Source: an uncultured Pontibacter sp. (GTDB taxonomy: Bacteria; Bacteroidota; Bacteroidia; Cytophagales; Hymenobacteraceae). Taken from it: DNA of 64,000 nucleotides. The translations under genes were made by a program, and so were the position numbers. The notes beneath the pieces are model-generated. The model did not search any database, was not told the origin of the DNA, and saw only the letters and a list, made by a program, of their open reading frames with translations. Where the stretch lies: assembly GCF_947495565.1 (NCBI RefSeq), contig NZ_CANLZM010000002.1:1-64000 (forward strand), read 5' to 3'. Below, piece by piece: positions 25,719 through 35,073 of this stretch. The stretch's first letter is position 1. Each line of letters opens with the position of its first letter.

Positions 25719-28205
25719 TTATTCGTTCTCAACTTTCTCTTCCCGCACCGTCAGCTTCAGCGGATGCTTCACCGTCTCCTTCAGAAGAGCGATTTTCACC
25801 ACCTCGTCCACACGGTCTACATAATGTATAGTAACGCCTTTAATATACTGCTCCGGAATCTCGTTGATATCCTTTTTATTTTTTTGGCTAAGTATGATAT
25901 CTGTGATACCGGCACGCTTGGCCGCCAGAATCTTCTCTTTTATACCTCCCACCGGCAATACTTTGCCACGAAGCGTAATCTCACCTGTCATCGCCAGCCT
26001 TGCCCGTACCTTGCGCTGCGTAAACACAGAGGCAATGGAGGTAAAAATGGCTATACCCGCCGATGGACCGTCTTTCGGCACGGCGCCTTCCGGAAAATGT
26101 ATGTGCAGGTCGTACTGGTCGAACAGGCGGTAATCTATATCCAGCAGCTCGGCGTGTGCTTTTAAGTATGAAATGGCCGTCATAGCCGACTCCTTCATCA
26201 CATCGCCTAACTGGCCCGACAGTGTAAGCTTGCCTTTGCCGCGGCTAAGTATACTTTCGATGAACAGAATATCTCCGCCAACTGATGTCCAGGCCAAGCC
26301 GGTTACCACGCCAGCAGTATCAATATCCTGGTAGATTTCTTTGTCAAAAATCTCAGAGCCCAGAATCTTGGTTACTTCATCCGGTTTGATGGATTTGGCA
26401 AACTCCTCCTCCATCGCCTTTTGCTTGGCCGTGTTACGCACCAGTTGCCCAATCTTGCGCTCCAGGTTTCTAACGCCTGATTCGCGGGTATAGTCTTCTA
26501 TCACCTTCTGAATAGTCGCTTTTGGCACCTTTACATCGTCCGGCTCCAGCCCATGATCGGCTATCTGCTTGGGTACTAAATGGCGCTTGGCAATCTCGGT
26601 TTTCTCCTCTAAAGTATAACCGGTCAGCTCAATGATCTCCATACGGTCGCGCAAGGCTGCTTGTATGGTTTCTAGTGAGTTAGCCGTCGCGATGAATAAC
26701 ACCTTGGATAGATCGTACTCCACATCCAGGTAGTTATCCATAAACGTATGGTTCTGCTCCGGGTCCAGCACCTCCAGCAAAGCTGAAGACGGGTCGCCAC
26801 GGAAATCAGAAGCCAGCTTATCAATCTCATCAAGAATGATTACCGGGTTAGAAGAGCCTGTTTTCTTGATTTGGCTGATGATTTTGCCTGGCATGGCGCC
26901 TACATATGTGCGGCGGTGGCCACGGATCTCTGCCTCATCGCGCACCCCGCCCAAGGACATGCGTACATACTTGCGGCCCAAAGCTTTGGCAATAGAACGG
27001 CCCAACGAGGTTTTACCCACGCCCGGAGGTCCGTAAAGGCACAGAATCGGTGCCTTCATATCGTTTTTCAGCTTAAGTACGGCCAAGTATTCCAGAATGC
27101 GCTCTTTTACCTTTTCTAGGCCGTAATGGTCTGCGTCCAGTATCTTTTTGGTGCGCTTCAGGTTAAAGTTATCTTTGGTATGCTCGTTCCAGGGCAGGTC
27201 CAGCAGAAACTCCAGGTAGCTTACCGCCACCGGATACTCGGCTGCCTGTGGATTTAAACGCCCCAGCTTATCAATCTCTTTTTTAAAGTGCAGGGCAACA
27301 GCTTCCGGCCATTTCTTTTTCTTGGCACGCTCCCGGAATCGCTCTATCTCCTGGTCCGGCCCCTCCTGCCCCAGTTCATCCTGCAGCACTTTTATCTGCT
27401 GTCGCAGAAAGTAGTCGCGCTGCTGCTGGTCTATATCGGTGTGTACTTTGGAATGGATTTCCTGCTTCAGTTCCAGCAGTTGGATCTCGCGCAGCATGAA
27501 CTCCAGCAGCTGTGTGCCGCGCTCTTTGCCGTCGTTTACCTCCAGCAGCTCCTGCTTCTGGGCCACCTCAACATTCAGGTTGCTCGACAGGAAGTGAGTT
27601 AAAAAGCTTGGGCTATCAATATTATCCAGCGCCACCTGTGCCTCCTGCGGTATTTCAGGGTTCAGCTTCAGCATTTTAGCGGCCGCATCTTTCAACGACT
27701 GCACCAGTGCCTTCACCTCTTTGCTCTTCTTGTCCATCGGAGTTTCCTCGCATAGGCTAACTTTAGCCGCCAGGTACGGATCCTCCTGCGTTACCTCATC
27801 TATCTGAAAGCGGCTTTGCCCCTGAATAATGATGGTTGTGTTGCCATCAGGCAGTACCAGCATCTTCAGTATTTTTGCCACAGTACCTACGTGGTATAGG
27901 TCTTCGGCCGTTGGATCATCGGATATAGTATTCTTCTGCGCCACTACCCCAATAATTTTGCCGCCGCTGTGCGATTTTCGCACCAGTTTCACAGACTTTT
28001 TGCGGCTTACCGTAATTGGCAGCACCACACCCGGAAACAACACCGTATTGCGCACTGCCAGTATCGGAAGTTCGTCCGGCAGGTCAACAGGTTTCATGTC
28101 GTCTTCTATCTCGGCAGTAATTACAGGTATCAGCTCCAAGCTGTCTTCGTCTGAAGCGCTGCTAAGAAGCAGGTTTTGCAGAAAATGCTTAAATGTTTGG
28201 TTCAT
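25719..28205 (-). CDS. lon: ATP-dependent protease La (Lon)
   Basis: Lon degrades misfolded and regulatory proteins. In 828 residues: the N-terminal LON substrate domain (about 40-240), a coiled-coil region, an AAA+ module with Walker [10 protein letters not shown], and a C-terminal serine peptidase domain with the catalytic serine in KDGPSAGI and its lysine partner in [12 protein letters not shown] -33/-7 promoter (TTTG, 18 nt, TAATTTTG) at 28389-28418 on the minus strand would give a leader of about 180 nt. That promoter interleaves with the divergent promoter of the OmpA-family gene. Confidence 0.97.
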   Translation of the reverse strand: MNQTFKHFLQNLLLSSASDEDSLELIPVITAEIEDDMKPVDLPDELPILAVRNTVLFPGVVLPITVSRKKSVKLVRKSHSGGKIIGVVAQKNTISDDPTAEDLYHVGTVAKILKMLVLPDGNTTIIIQGQSRFQIDEVTQEDPYLAAKVSLCEETPMDKKSKEVKALVQSLKDAAAKMLKLNPEIPQEAQVALDNIDSPSFLTHFLSSNLNVEVAQKQELLEVNDGKERGTQLLEFMLREIQLLELKQEIHSKVHTDIDQQQRDYFLRQQIKVLQDELGQEGPDQEIERFRERAKKKKWPEAVALHFKKEIDKLGRLNPQAAEYPVAVSYLEFLLDLPWNEHTKDNFNLKRTKKILDADHYGLEKVKERILEYLAVLKLKNDMKAPILCLYGPPGVGKTSLGRSIAKALGRKYVRMSLGGVRDEAEIRGHRRTYVGAMPGKIISQIKKTGSSNPVIILDEIDKLASDFRGDPSSALLEVLDPEQNHTFMDNYLDVEYDLSKVLFIATANSLETIQAALRDRMEIIELTGYTLEEKTEIAKRHLVPKQIADHGLEPDDVKVPKATIQKVIEDYTRESGVRNLERKIGQLVRNTAKQKAMEEEFAKSIKPDEVTKILGSEIFDKEIYQDIDTAGVVTGLAWTSVGGDILFIESILSRGKGKLTLSGQLGDVMKESAMTAISYLKAHAELLDIDYRLFDQYDLHIHFPEGAVPKDGPSAGIAIFTSIASVFTQRKVRARLAMTGEITLRGKVLPVGGIKEKILAAKRAGITDIILSQKNKKDINEIPEQYIKGVTIHYVDRVDEVVKIALLKETVKHPLKLTVREEKVENE

Positions 28206-28388
28206 ATTTTAGTTCAGTGCCATTTTGGCAGAAAAACACCGTTTCTCCCCCGGTTTTCCTACCTCGCTGTTATTGTTCAAGTCTTGTGCCAAGGCTATTG
28301 GGCTGTTGATTTGTCCGGTTTAGGGTTTGTACCCATTATCCCACAAAAAAATAGCACTAACCGAAAACACATTTACAATAATATAGCG

Positions 28389-28418
28389 CAAAATTAATAT
28401 CTTTGAGCGTTGGGCAAA
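28389..28418. promoter_or_regulatory. Interleaved divergent promoters for lon and the PorE-like gene
   Basis: Minus strand: TTTG at 28418-28415, an 18-nt spacer, TAATTTTG at 28396-28389. Plus strand: TATCTTTG at 28398-28405, inside that spacer. Both -7 elements match TAnnTTTG. The plus-strand -33 is weak (TTTAC, 28372-28376). The two promoters share DNA and could not be occupied at once. Confidence 0.5.
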
Positions 28419-28430
28419 ATTGCATCGCTG

Positions 28431-30404
28431 ATGAAACGCTTGTTCCTGTTGGTATTTTTACTGCTCACGTTCCTGCAACCTACTCTGTTACAGGCACAGC
28501 AAATTAAACACGTAGACCCCAAAGATCTGTCCGAGGCTAACCTTCAAGTCAGTAAGCTTCAGCCAGACCCTGAATTTCACCTTGATTTTCCCAATTTAAA
28601 CAAATTCTCTTACTATCACGACCGTAAGAAGCTATCTCTTATACATAGGCTCGAGAAACGTAAGCAATACGGCAAGGTTCTGCCGCTGCTGGAGGAGTAC
28701 GTGCATAACTTCGGTGTTCAGAACTTCTACAAAGACACGCAGTTACTCTGGCGGTTGGGCCAGCTGCTGGAGCGCCAGGGCAACCAAGAAAAAGCCAAAG
28801 CACTTTACCGCCTTGTACTTAAACACCACCGCGCGGATGTAAGAAAGGTGATGTCTTATTACGACTCGCTTGAGCAGAACACCAAAAACTACTACGTACC
28901 GCTAAACTATTACTATGAGTTGGTGGAGTACCGTAAATCTATTGCCACGTTTAAGCCGCCGAAGGGCGTGTACGTGAACATGGGCAATGCCATTAACTCG
29001 CCTTACGCAGACTACGGCCCGACCCTGAACGACGAGAACGAGGTACTCATCTTTACATCCAAGCGCAATGTGGGCGGCCTGCAGAGCCGGGCCAATGAAG
29101 ACCTGTTTTACAGCAAGCAGAACAATGGCTTTTGGGAAGAGGCACAATCGTTTGGTAAGCCTATCAACAGCATTTATAATGAGGGATCGGCCTGCCTGAG
29201 CCACGACGGAAAAACGCTATACTTTGCCCGCTGCGAAGCCCCAAATAGCTACGGCAACTGCGATATTTACGTGGCCACGCGCCAGGAAGACGGCAGTTGG
29301 GGCGAGATAAAAAACCTGGGAGCTAATGTAAACAGCCCTGCCTGGGATTCTCAGCCAACCTTATCACGGCAGGAAGACACGCTATACTTTGCCTCTGACC
29401 GCTTGGGCGGCTTTGGCCTTTCGGATATCTACTTTACCCACAAAACCAAATCTGGCAGTTGGGCTCCGGCCCAGAACATGGGCCCGGTCATTAACACCCG
29501 CGAAAGTGAGGTAAGCCCTTTCCTGCATCCTAAATTCCAGGTTTTATACTTTAGCTCGCGTGGCCAGCTCAACAACTTTGGCGATTTTGATATCTACAAA
29601 ACGTACCTGGTGCAAGGGCATTGGCAGGAGCCGCGCAATATAGGCCCGCTGGTAAATGGCCGTGGCAGCGAGTATTATTTTACCATAGACGCTGGTTCTA
29701 AAAACCTATATTATGCCCGCTCGGAGGCCAACGACATAAAAAACCTGGACCTCTACTCCTTTCCGCTTCCTATGGAGGCACATCCTTTGGCTGTAACAAA
29801 AGTGGAAGGCACCCTCACAGATTCAGTAACTAACAAACCCATGTCGGCGGTTGTCTCCGTTATTGATCTTGACAATGGCGTGGAGATTTCCAGCAAGTAT
29901 GTTCGGCCAGACGGCTCTTTTGAGTTTAACCTGATCGATAATACCCGTTACATGATCCTGATCCAAAGCCCCGACTTCTTTACAATTGAGCGGGAACTGG
30001 AACTCAGAGGCGATACATCCATAGACTTTATGACGTCGGTGATTGATTATAGTATACCGATGGTGTTTGAGAACATTGAGTTTGAGCCGATGCAGTCTGA
30101 TATTACCCAGGAGATGGAGCCGATACTGGACGAGGTAGCGTACTTTATGATCGACCACCCGATGCACCGCCTGGAAATTGCCGGCCACACCGACAGCGCC
30201 GGAGACCCTGACTTTAACCTCACCCTCTCCCAGGACCGTGCAGATGCCATTAAGCGTTACATAGAGCGCAAGGTAAACATCGGCAGCGACCGCATTGACG
30301 CTATTGGCTACGGCAGCAGCAAACCTATCCGCCAGGAAGTAACCGAAGAAGACCGCCGCATTAACCGCCGCGTAGAGTTTATCATTATCAAGCCCAGAAA
30401 TTAG
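28431..30404 (+). CDS. PorE-like protein: TPR, PD40 propeller, CRD and OmpA domains
   Basis: A 657-residue exported protein. Signal peptide about 1-23 (LLQAQQ) without a lipobox. A TPR-like part follows (about 60-140), then PD40 propeller repeats such as LYFARCEAPNSYGNCDIYVA in pieces (TLYFARCEA, NCDIYVATR) and TLYFASDRLGGFGLSDIYF (in part). Next are a carboxypeptidase-regulatory-like domain (about 460-530) and a peptidoglycan-binding OmpA domain with EIAGHTDSAGD, LSQDRADAIKRY and INRRVEFII. This domain order is that of PorE, which ties type IX secretion to peptidoglycan, but PorE is a lipoprotein and this is not. The ATG at 28431 is preferred to a TTG at 28410. Confidence 0.85.
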   Translation: MKRLFLLVFLLLTFLQPTLLQAQQIKHVDPKDLSEANLQVSKLQPDPEFHLDFPNLNKFSYYHDRKKLSLIHRLEKRKQYGKVLPLLEEYVHNFGVQNFYKDTQLLWRLGQLLERQGNQEKAKALYRLVLKHHRADVRKVMSYYDSLEQNTKNYYVPLNYYYELVEYRKSIATFKPPKGVYVNMGNAINSPYADYGPTLNDENEVLIFTSKRNVGGLQSRANEDLFYSKQNNGFWEEAQSFGKPINSIYNEGSACLSHDGKTLYFARCEAPNSYGNCDIYVATRQEDGSWGEIKNLGANVNSPAWDSQPTLSRQEDTLYFASDRLGGFGLSDIYFTHKTKSGSWAPAQNMGPVINTRESEVSPFLHPKFQVLYFSSRGQLNNFGDFDIYKTYLVQGHWQEPRNIGPLVNGRGSEYYFTIDAGSKNLYYARSEANDIKNLDLYSFPLPMEAHPLAVTKVEGTLTDSVTNKPMSAVVSVIDLDNGVEISSKYVRPDGSFEFNLIDNTRYMILIQSPDFFTIERELELRGDTSIDFMTSVIDYSIPMVFENIEFEPMQSDITQEMEPILDEVAYFMIDHPMHRLEIAGHTDSAGDPDFNLTLSQDRADAIKRYIERKVNIGSDRIDAIGYGSSKPIRQEVTEEDRRINRRVEFIIIKPRN

Positions 30405-30474
30405 GAGCAAATCTTCCTACATTACCTAAGCACAAAGTATAAGAGTCCGCTTTAAACCTTACACTACAACAGCC

Positions 30475-30726
30475 ATGTTAGATGACGTTATAGAAGGCTC
30501 GCTGCTGTTGGAGCATTTGGGCGCTTCTACCCGTTGGCTATACTATGCCCTGCACAGGCAGCTTACCGGCAGCAAATACAGAAGGTACGGCGAGTTTTAT
30601 GACGCCAGAAAAGGCTGGAAATTCTCCAGAAAGAGTAAAAATGCCATGTATAACATATTCATCGGCACAATTATACTTCTTGCTCTACTAGTTGTACTGG
30701 TGTTTATATCTAACAACTTTTATTAA
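30475..30726 (+). CDS. Small single-pass membrane protein
   Basis: An 83-residue protein of unknown function. The first 60 residues are polar with a tyrosine- and arginine-rich stretch. The C-terminal 22 residues (IFIGTIILLALLVVLVFIS) form one membrane helix, so it is probably tail-anchored. It begins 70 bp after the PorE-like gene on the same strand and has a terminator after it, so they may be cotranscribed. Confidence 0.65.
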   Translation: MLDDVIEGSLLLEHLGASTRWLYYALHRQLTGSKYRRYGEFYDARKGWKFSRKSKNAMYNIFIGTIILLALLVVLVFISNNFY

Positions 30727-30731
30727 GTAAA

Positions 30732-30766
30732 AAAGGCTGAGCCTCCTCACCGGAAACTCAGCCTTT
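30732..30766. terminator. Terminator between convergent genes
   Basis: AAAGGCTGAG (30732-30741) pairs with CTCAGCCTTT (30757-30766), followed by CTTTAT. It serves the small membrane protein gene and may also serve the DUF6702 gene from the other strand. Confidence 0.75.
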
Positions 30767-30790
30767 CTTTATACTCTTGCTCTAATTATA

Positions 30791-31297
30791 CTATAGCGCT
30801 ATCTTTTTCTGTGTCTCGCCACGCTGCAGCAGTACGCTTTCTGTTTTGCCTTTGTAGTTAATATTTACAATATTCATTTGGTCGGAAAACAGCTCGGTAA
30901 GTACTGCGTTCTTCACGTAAAGCTGTCGCAACGCCTCTTGCTGTACCGGCACCTCCAGGTACATCCAAACTACATCAGCATCTTCTTCGGAGCCTAAGAA
31001 CTTTTGCTTCAAAGGCTTTCCTTTTTCTACCTCCAGCACCAGGTTGGTTGCCAGATAATCGCTCAGGTACTTTTTAACCTGCTCCGAAGTATGGCTGTAT
31101 ACTACTTTGGTTTTGTTTCTTTGGGAAAGCGCATCCTCCAGATCATCCATAAAAACCTTTACGGCAACCTCCAGACTTTGCGTGCGAGGGTTAAAGCGTA
31201 CATCGGCAATGCTGGCATGGTAATCATGCGCGGCAACAGGCTGTACAAATGCGGCTACAAACAACAGCAGCAAAAAAGGCAGGAATTTATACTTCAT
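30791..31297 (-). CDS. DUF6702 family exported protein
   Basis: A 168-residue protein with a signal peptide (about 1-23, PVAAHDYH). The mature start HDYHASIADVRFNPRTQSLE and the following pattern fit DUF6702, a family of unknown function found in Bacteroidota. A TAnnTTTG element (TACATTTG, minus strand, 31337-31330) lies 33 nt upstream. Nothing in the neighbourhood reveals its role. Confidence 0.78.
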   Translation of the reverse strand: MKYKFLPFLLLLFVAAFVQPVAAHDYHASIADVRFNPRTQSLEVAVKVFMDDLEDALSQRNKTKVVYSHTSEQVKKYLSDYLATNLVLEVEKGKPLKQKFLGSEEDADVVWMYLEVPVQQEALRQLYVKNAVLTELFSDQMNIVNINYKGKTESVLLQRGETQKKIAL

Positions 31298-31363
31298 GTA
31301 GAGTTAAGTTGTAAATAGGTAAACGCCAGCAAATGTAGTACCAGTTTCCTGCAGCTAGCTTGT

Positions 31364-32530
31364 TTACTTCTTAGCAGTAGGCAGGTCTGAAAGTACGCGT
31401 TTGGCCATGTTTGGCATACTGTCGCTTACAATGCGCTGCACATCGTTGATGTTAGACTCGTAGGGTACTTTAACCTTGTTACCGGAAATAAGCTCTCCTT
31501 TACTGTCGTAGATGCTGTAGTGCACGGTAAAGTCGCGCTGGTAATTTTGGGCGGCACGGTCCAGGCAGTTTTCATAGATAGTTTGCACCTCAAACTGATT
31601 AATGAAAACGTAGTAATCAATGCCGTACTGGTTGTTGAAATAGCTAAAAAAGTCCGGGTCTTTAACAGTAACTCCAAAATGCTTGTTAGGATCTTGTGCT
31701 ACGGGCAGCACGGCTGGCTCTCCTTTTATACTTAGTTTATCTTTCTGATCTTTCACCCAGTTCAGCATGCCACCTTTATCCTCCTTCACAGTTGGCTGGT
31801 GGTTGTACCTAGACTGTTTGTTATCGGAGTAAGCATAGTTCAGAGACTTATACAAACGGCTCAATTCGCTCACACTATCGCGGTACACACCGCCTAGCAA
31901 ATGAATGGTTTCATAGCCTTGCGGAGCCAGCATCGCATTTAACCTTCCTCTGAATACGTGCCGCACGTTTTGGCGCGGTATCCGAGACTGACGCGCAATC
32001 TCGTAATCGGCGTCTGAAAAGTATAAATGCGGATCGAAAGGCACTACCAGAATGCGGCTCTTGGTTTTATAAGCTGCCGGTTTAGGCTCCGGAGCCGGAA
32101 AAGCAGAAGTACTTTCTACGGTTTTGTGTGTAGCAGCAGCTTTTTCCGGAGTAGGTTTTGCAGCCGTAGAAGCTGTTGCTGCAGGTGTTTTAGCTGGCGC
32201 AGCCTTTGCTACCGGAGCTGGTTTGGCAGCCGAAGCCTTTGTGGAAGCTAACTGCTTTTTCTTATTAGGATTAATAAGGTACAACGTCTGCCCGATTTGC
32301 AGGATGTTCTTGTTCCAGCGCTGCAAAGAGTCCAGCGGCACATTAAAGCGGCGCGAAAGGCTGTAGTACGTATCGCCCTGCTGTACCTGGTACACGCTGT
32401 CGCTTGGTGCAGCGACAGCGTTCAGGTTTATATTTTCAGGCCAAACTGAAGTTGAAGCCTCAGCTTGGTTAAATGCAAGTACTAAAATAAAGATTAAGTT
32501 TGTCAGGGTTGCTTTTACGATGGAATTCAT
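31364..32530 (-). CDS. LysM domain exported protein
   Basis: A 388-residue protein. Signal peptide about 1-25, then one LysM domain (about 46-90, YQVQQGDTYYSLSRRFNVPLDSLQRWN in part), expected to bind peptidoglycan. A low-complexity Ala/Lys/Pro/Thr linker follows (about 93-155). The C-terminal domain (about 160-385), starting ILVVPFDPHLYFSDADYEI, I do not recognise; similar domains occur with LysM in Cytophagales. It starts 14 bp after rseP on the same strand, so an operon dxr-rseP-lysM is likely. Confidence 0.8.
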   Translation of the reverse strand: MNSIVKATLTNLIFILVLAFNQAEASTSVWPENINLNAVAAPSDSVYQVQQGDTYYSLSRRFNVPLDSLQRWNKNILQIGQTLYLINPNKKKQLASTKASAAKPAPVAKAAPAKTPAATASTAAKPTPEKAAATHKTVESTSAFPAPEPKPAAYKTKSRILVVPFDPHLYFSDADYEIARQSRIPRQNVRHVFRGRLNAMLAPQGYETIHLLGGVYRDSVSELSRLYKSLNYAYSDNKQSRYNHQPTVKEDKGGMLNWVKDQKDKLSIKGEPAVLPVAQDPNKHFGVTVKDPDFFSYFNNQYGIDYYVFINQFEVQTIYENCLDRAAQNYQRDFTVHYSIYDSKGELISGNKVKVPYESNINDVQRIVSDSMPNMAKRVLSDLPTAKK

Positions 32531-32544
32531 GCGAAAAATCTTGG

Positions 32545-33858
32545 TTAGAAGATTATCTTAAATACATCGTTAAAGATAGCAAATGCCATTAAGCCTAACA
32601 ATAAAACCATACCCACTTTCTGAGCATTTTCCAAAAAGTTATCAGACGGCTTGCGGCCACTGATCATCTCATAGGTCAGAAACACCACATGGCCACCGTC
32701 CAGTGCCGGGATCGGCAGGAAGTTCATAAAGGCCAGTACCATCGAGAGCATACCTGTAATGCTCCAGAACTTATACCAGTTAAACGTATCGCCGAAAATC
32801 TGGGCAATACCAATCGGGCCGCTCAGCGATTTAGAAGCCGACACCTCGCCACGGAATATTTTGCCGAAACCTTTCAGGTTAGCTGTAATCACGCTAAAGG
32901 CCTGATCTGTACCCATCGGGATGGATTCTACTAAGCTGTATTGTTTGGTGGCTGTCTGCAGCAACGGCACCGGCTGAAAACCGACAGTTCCGTCTTCGCC
33001 AACCTCTGCCTTCAGCTTTACGAGCTTGTCGTTGCGTTCCACAGTCATAGTGATCGCCTTGCCTGCATTGGCTTTCAGAGATTCCTGAAACTCATGAAAA
33101 AACTTCACGCTCTCGCCGTTCACCATGGTAATATAGTCATCTGGCTGCAGACCGGCTTTGGCTGCGGCACTGCCTTTTACCACCTGGCCAACTTTAAACG
33201 GCAGGCGCGGCTCAACAAAAAACACCTGATTTTTGTCGTCCGCCAGTTTATCCATCAGGTCTACAGGCACTTTCAGGTCTACCAGCTGGCCATTGCGCTC
33301 CACGGTATAGTAGGAATTGGTGCCCAGTAAAGCATCCATTGAGCGTACATCCTCAAAGCGCTCCAGTTCTTTTCCGTTTACGGCCACTACTTTATCGCCT
33401 GTCTGAAAACCAATTTCCTGGCCCAACTCATTGGCTACCACGCCATACTTTACTTCATTAGCAGGAATGTACTGCTCCCCATAAGTATAAGTTAAGGCGA
33501 TAAAAATAACAATACCCGTAATTACGTTTACAATAATGCCGCCCATCATCACGATCAGGCGCTGCCAGGCTGGTTTTGCACGGAACTCCCACGGCTTCGG
33601 CTCCTCTTTCAGCGCCTCCGTATCCATCGACTCGTCCACCATACCGGAAATTTTCACGAAACCGCCCAACGGAATCAGGCCCAGCATGTATTCTGTCTCT
33701 CCGAATTTCTTCCCGAAAACCTTTGGCGGAAAGCCGATTGCATACTTTTCCACCCGCATTCCGAACCACTTGGCCGTTAGCATGTGCCCCAGCTCGTGTA
33801 AACCTACTAAAATTGTGAGGCCCAGTATGAGCTGGCCCACCATGATCAATATATCCAT
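32545..33858 (-). CDS. rseP: Site-2 zinc metalloprotease RseP
   Basis: An intramembrane protease that cleaves anti-sigma factors and remnant signal peptides. In 437 residues the zinc motif is HELGH (near residue 21), with PDZ-like domains in the middle (GSAAAKAGLQPDDYI) and the second motif FLPIPALDGGH near the C-terminus. Membrane helices flank both motifs. It follows dxr after 59 bp; a dxr-rseP order is common in bacteria. Confidence 0.95.
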   Translation of the reverse strand: MDILIMVGQLILGLTILVGLHELGHMLTAKWFGMRVEKYAIGFPPKVFGKKFGETEYMLGLIPLGGFVKISGMVDESMDTEALKEEPKPWEFRAKPAWQRLIVMMGGIIVNVITGIVIFIALTYTYGEQYIPANEVKYGVVANELGQEIGFQTGDKVVAVNGKELERFEDVRSMDALLGTNSYYTVERNGQLVDLKVPVDLMDKLADDKNQVFFVEPRLPFKVGQVVKGSAAAKAGLQPDDYITMVNGESVKFFHEFQESLKANAGKAITMTVERNDKLVKLKAEVGEDGTVGFQPVPLLQTATKQYSLVESIPMGTDQAFSVITANLKGFGKIFRGEVSASKSLSGPIGIAQIFGDTFNWYKFWSITGMLSMVLAFMNFLPIPALDGGHVVFLTYEMISGRKPSDNFLENAQKVGMVLLLGLMAFAIFNDVFKIIF

Positions 33859-33917
33859 CTAAAAAGAAAAATTTCTGAGTTAATAGTGCTGCTGGCAAAG
33901 GCAACAGAAAGTATAGT

Positions 33918-35069
33918 TTATTTGTTTAAGAATGCTGCAGCCTGTTTACGGGCTTCTTCATCTGTAGTAACATAGTCTTCGTAAGAAGGATTCGCAATAT
34001 ACGCAACTTTTGCCATACAGCTTTCGATGATGTCGGGCATCTGCAGAAACCCAACCTCATCGCGTAGAAAAGCACTGACGGCCACCTCGTTAGCAGCGTT
34101 TAAAATGCAAGGCATGTTGCCTCCTCGCTCCATGGCATCAAAAGCCAGCTGCAGGTTACGGAAAGTCTTCAGGTCGGGCTGCTCAAAGGTAAGCTGCGGG
34201 TAATCCAGGAAACTGAAGCGCGGAAAATCAGACTTGAGACGCTCCGGATACCCTAAGGCGTATTGTATCGGGAGCTTCATGTCGGGCAGGCCGAGCTGCG
34301 CCTTGATGGAGCCATCCTCAAACTGCACCAACGAATGGATGATTGACTGCGGATGCACCACCACCTCGATCTGCTCATTTCTTAACCCAAACAGCCATTT
34401 CGCTTCAATCACTTCAAGCCCTTTGTTCATCAAAGATGCGGAGTCGATGGTGATTTTTGCTCCCATGTCCCAGTTCGGGTGCTTGAGGGCCTGCGCCTTG
34501 GTGACAGCGGCCAGTTCTGCTGCGGTCTTTCCTCTGAACGGCCCACCGGACGCGGTAAGTATGATTTTCTCAATCGGGTTGTGGAACTCCCCGGCCAGGC
34601 ACTGGAAAATAGCGCTGTGCTCTGAGTCTACGGGGTAAATGTTTACGCCATACTCTTTGGCAAGACTGGTAATGAGCTGTCCGGCCACTACCAATGTTTC
34701 TTTGTTGGCCAGCGCAATCTGCTTGCCCGCTTTGATGGCATGTATGGTTGGCAGCAGGCCGGCGTAGCCCACCATGGCGGTCAGCACCATGTCTACAGTG
34801 CCCATTTCTACTACCGAACACAGGGCTTTGCTGCCGGCATATACTTTAATATCCTCCTGCTGCAGCGCCTGCGCCACCTGTTCATATAGGTCTTCGCGGG
34901 CGATAACAACTACATTCGGTTTAAACTCCAGCGCCTGCTGTATAAGGAGGTCGGCGTTGCTGTGGGCGGTGATCACCTCCAGCTCAAATGCTTCCGGATT
35001 TGCTTTAATTACCTCCAGGGCCTGTGTGCCGATGGAGCCAGTGGAGCCAAGTATGGCGATTCTCTTCAT
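33918..35069 (-). CDS. dxr: 1-deoxy-D-xylulose 5-phosphate reductoisomerase
   Basis: Second step of the MEP isoprenoid pathway, forming 2-C-methyl-D-erythritol 4-phosphate. The 383-residue protein has the NADPH fold GSTGSIGTQALEV at the start, LANKETLVVAG, PVDSEHSAIFQCL (metal site), ASGGPFRG, the WDMGAKITIDSASLMNKGLEVIEA region (in part) and AANEVAV. The start codon lies 4 nt from the left 22-bp repeat of the four-helix-bundle cassette, so its leader is cassette DNA with no Shine-Dalgarno sequence. Confidence 0.96.
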   Translation of the reverse strand: MKRIAILGSTGSIGTQALEVIKANPEAFELEVITAHSNADLLIQQALEFKPNVVVIAREDLYEQVAQALQQEDIKVYAGSKALCSVVEMGTVDMVLTAMVGYAGLLPTIHAIKAGKQIALANKETLVVAGQLITSLAKEYGVNIYPVDSEHSAIFQCLAGEFHNPIEKIILTASGGPFRGKTAAELAAVTKAQALKHPNWDMGAKITIDSASLMNKGLEVIEAKWLFGLRNEQIEVVVHPQSIIHSLVQFEDGSIKAQLGLPDMKLPIQYALGYPERLKSDFPRFSFLDYPQLTFEQPDLKTFRNLQLAFDAMERGGNMPCILNAANEVAVSAFLRDEVGFLQMPDIIESCMAKVAYIANPSYEDYVTTDEEARKQAAAFLNK

Positions 35070-35073
35070 TTAA

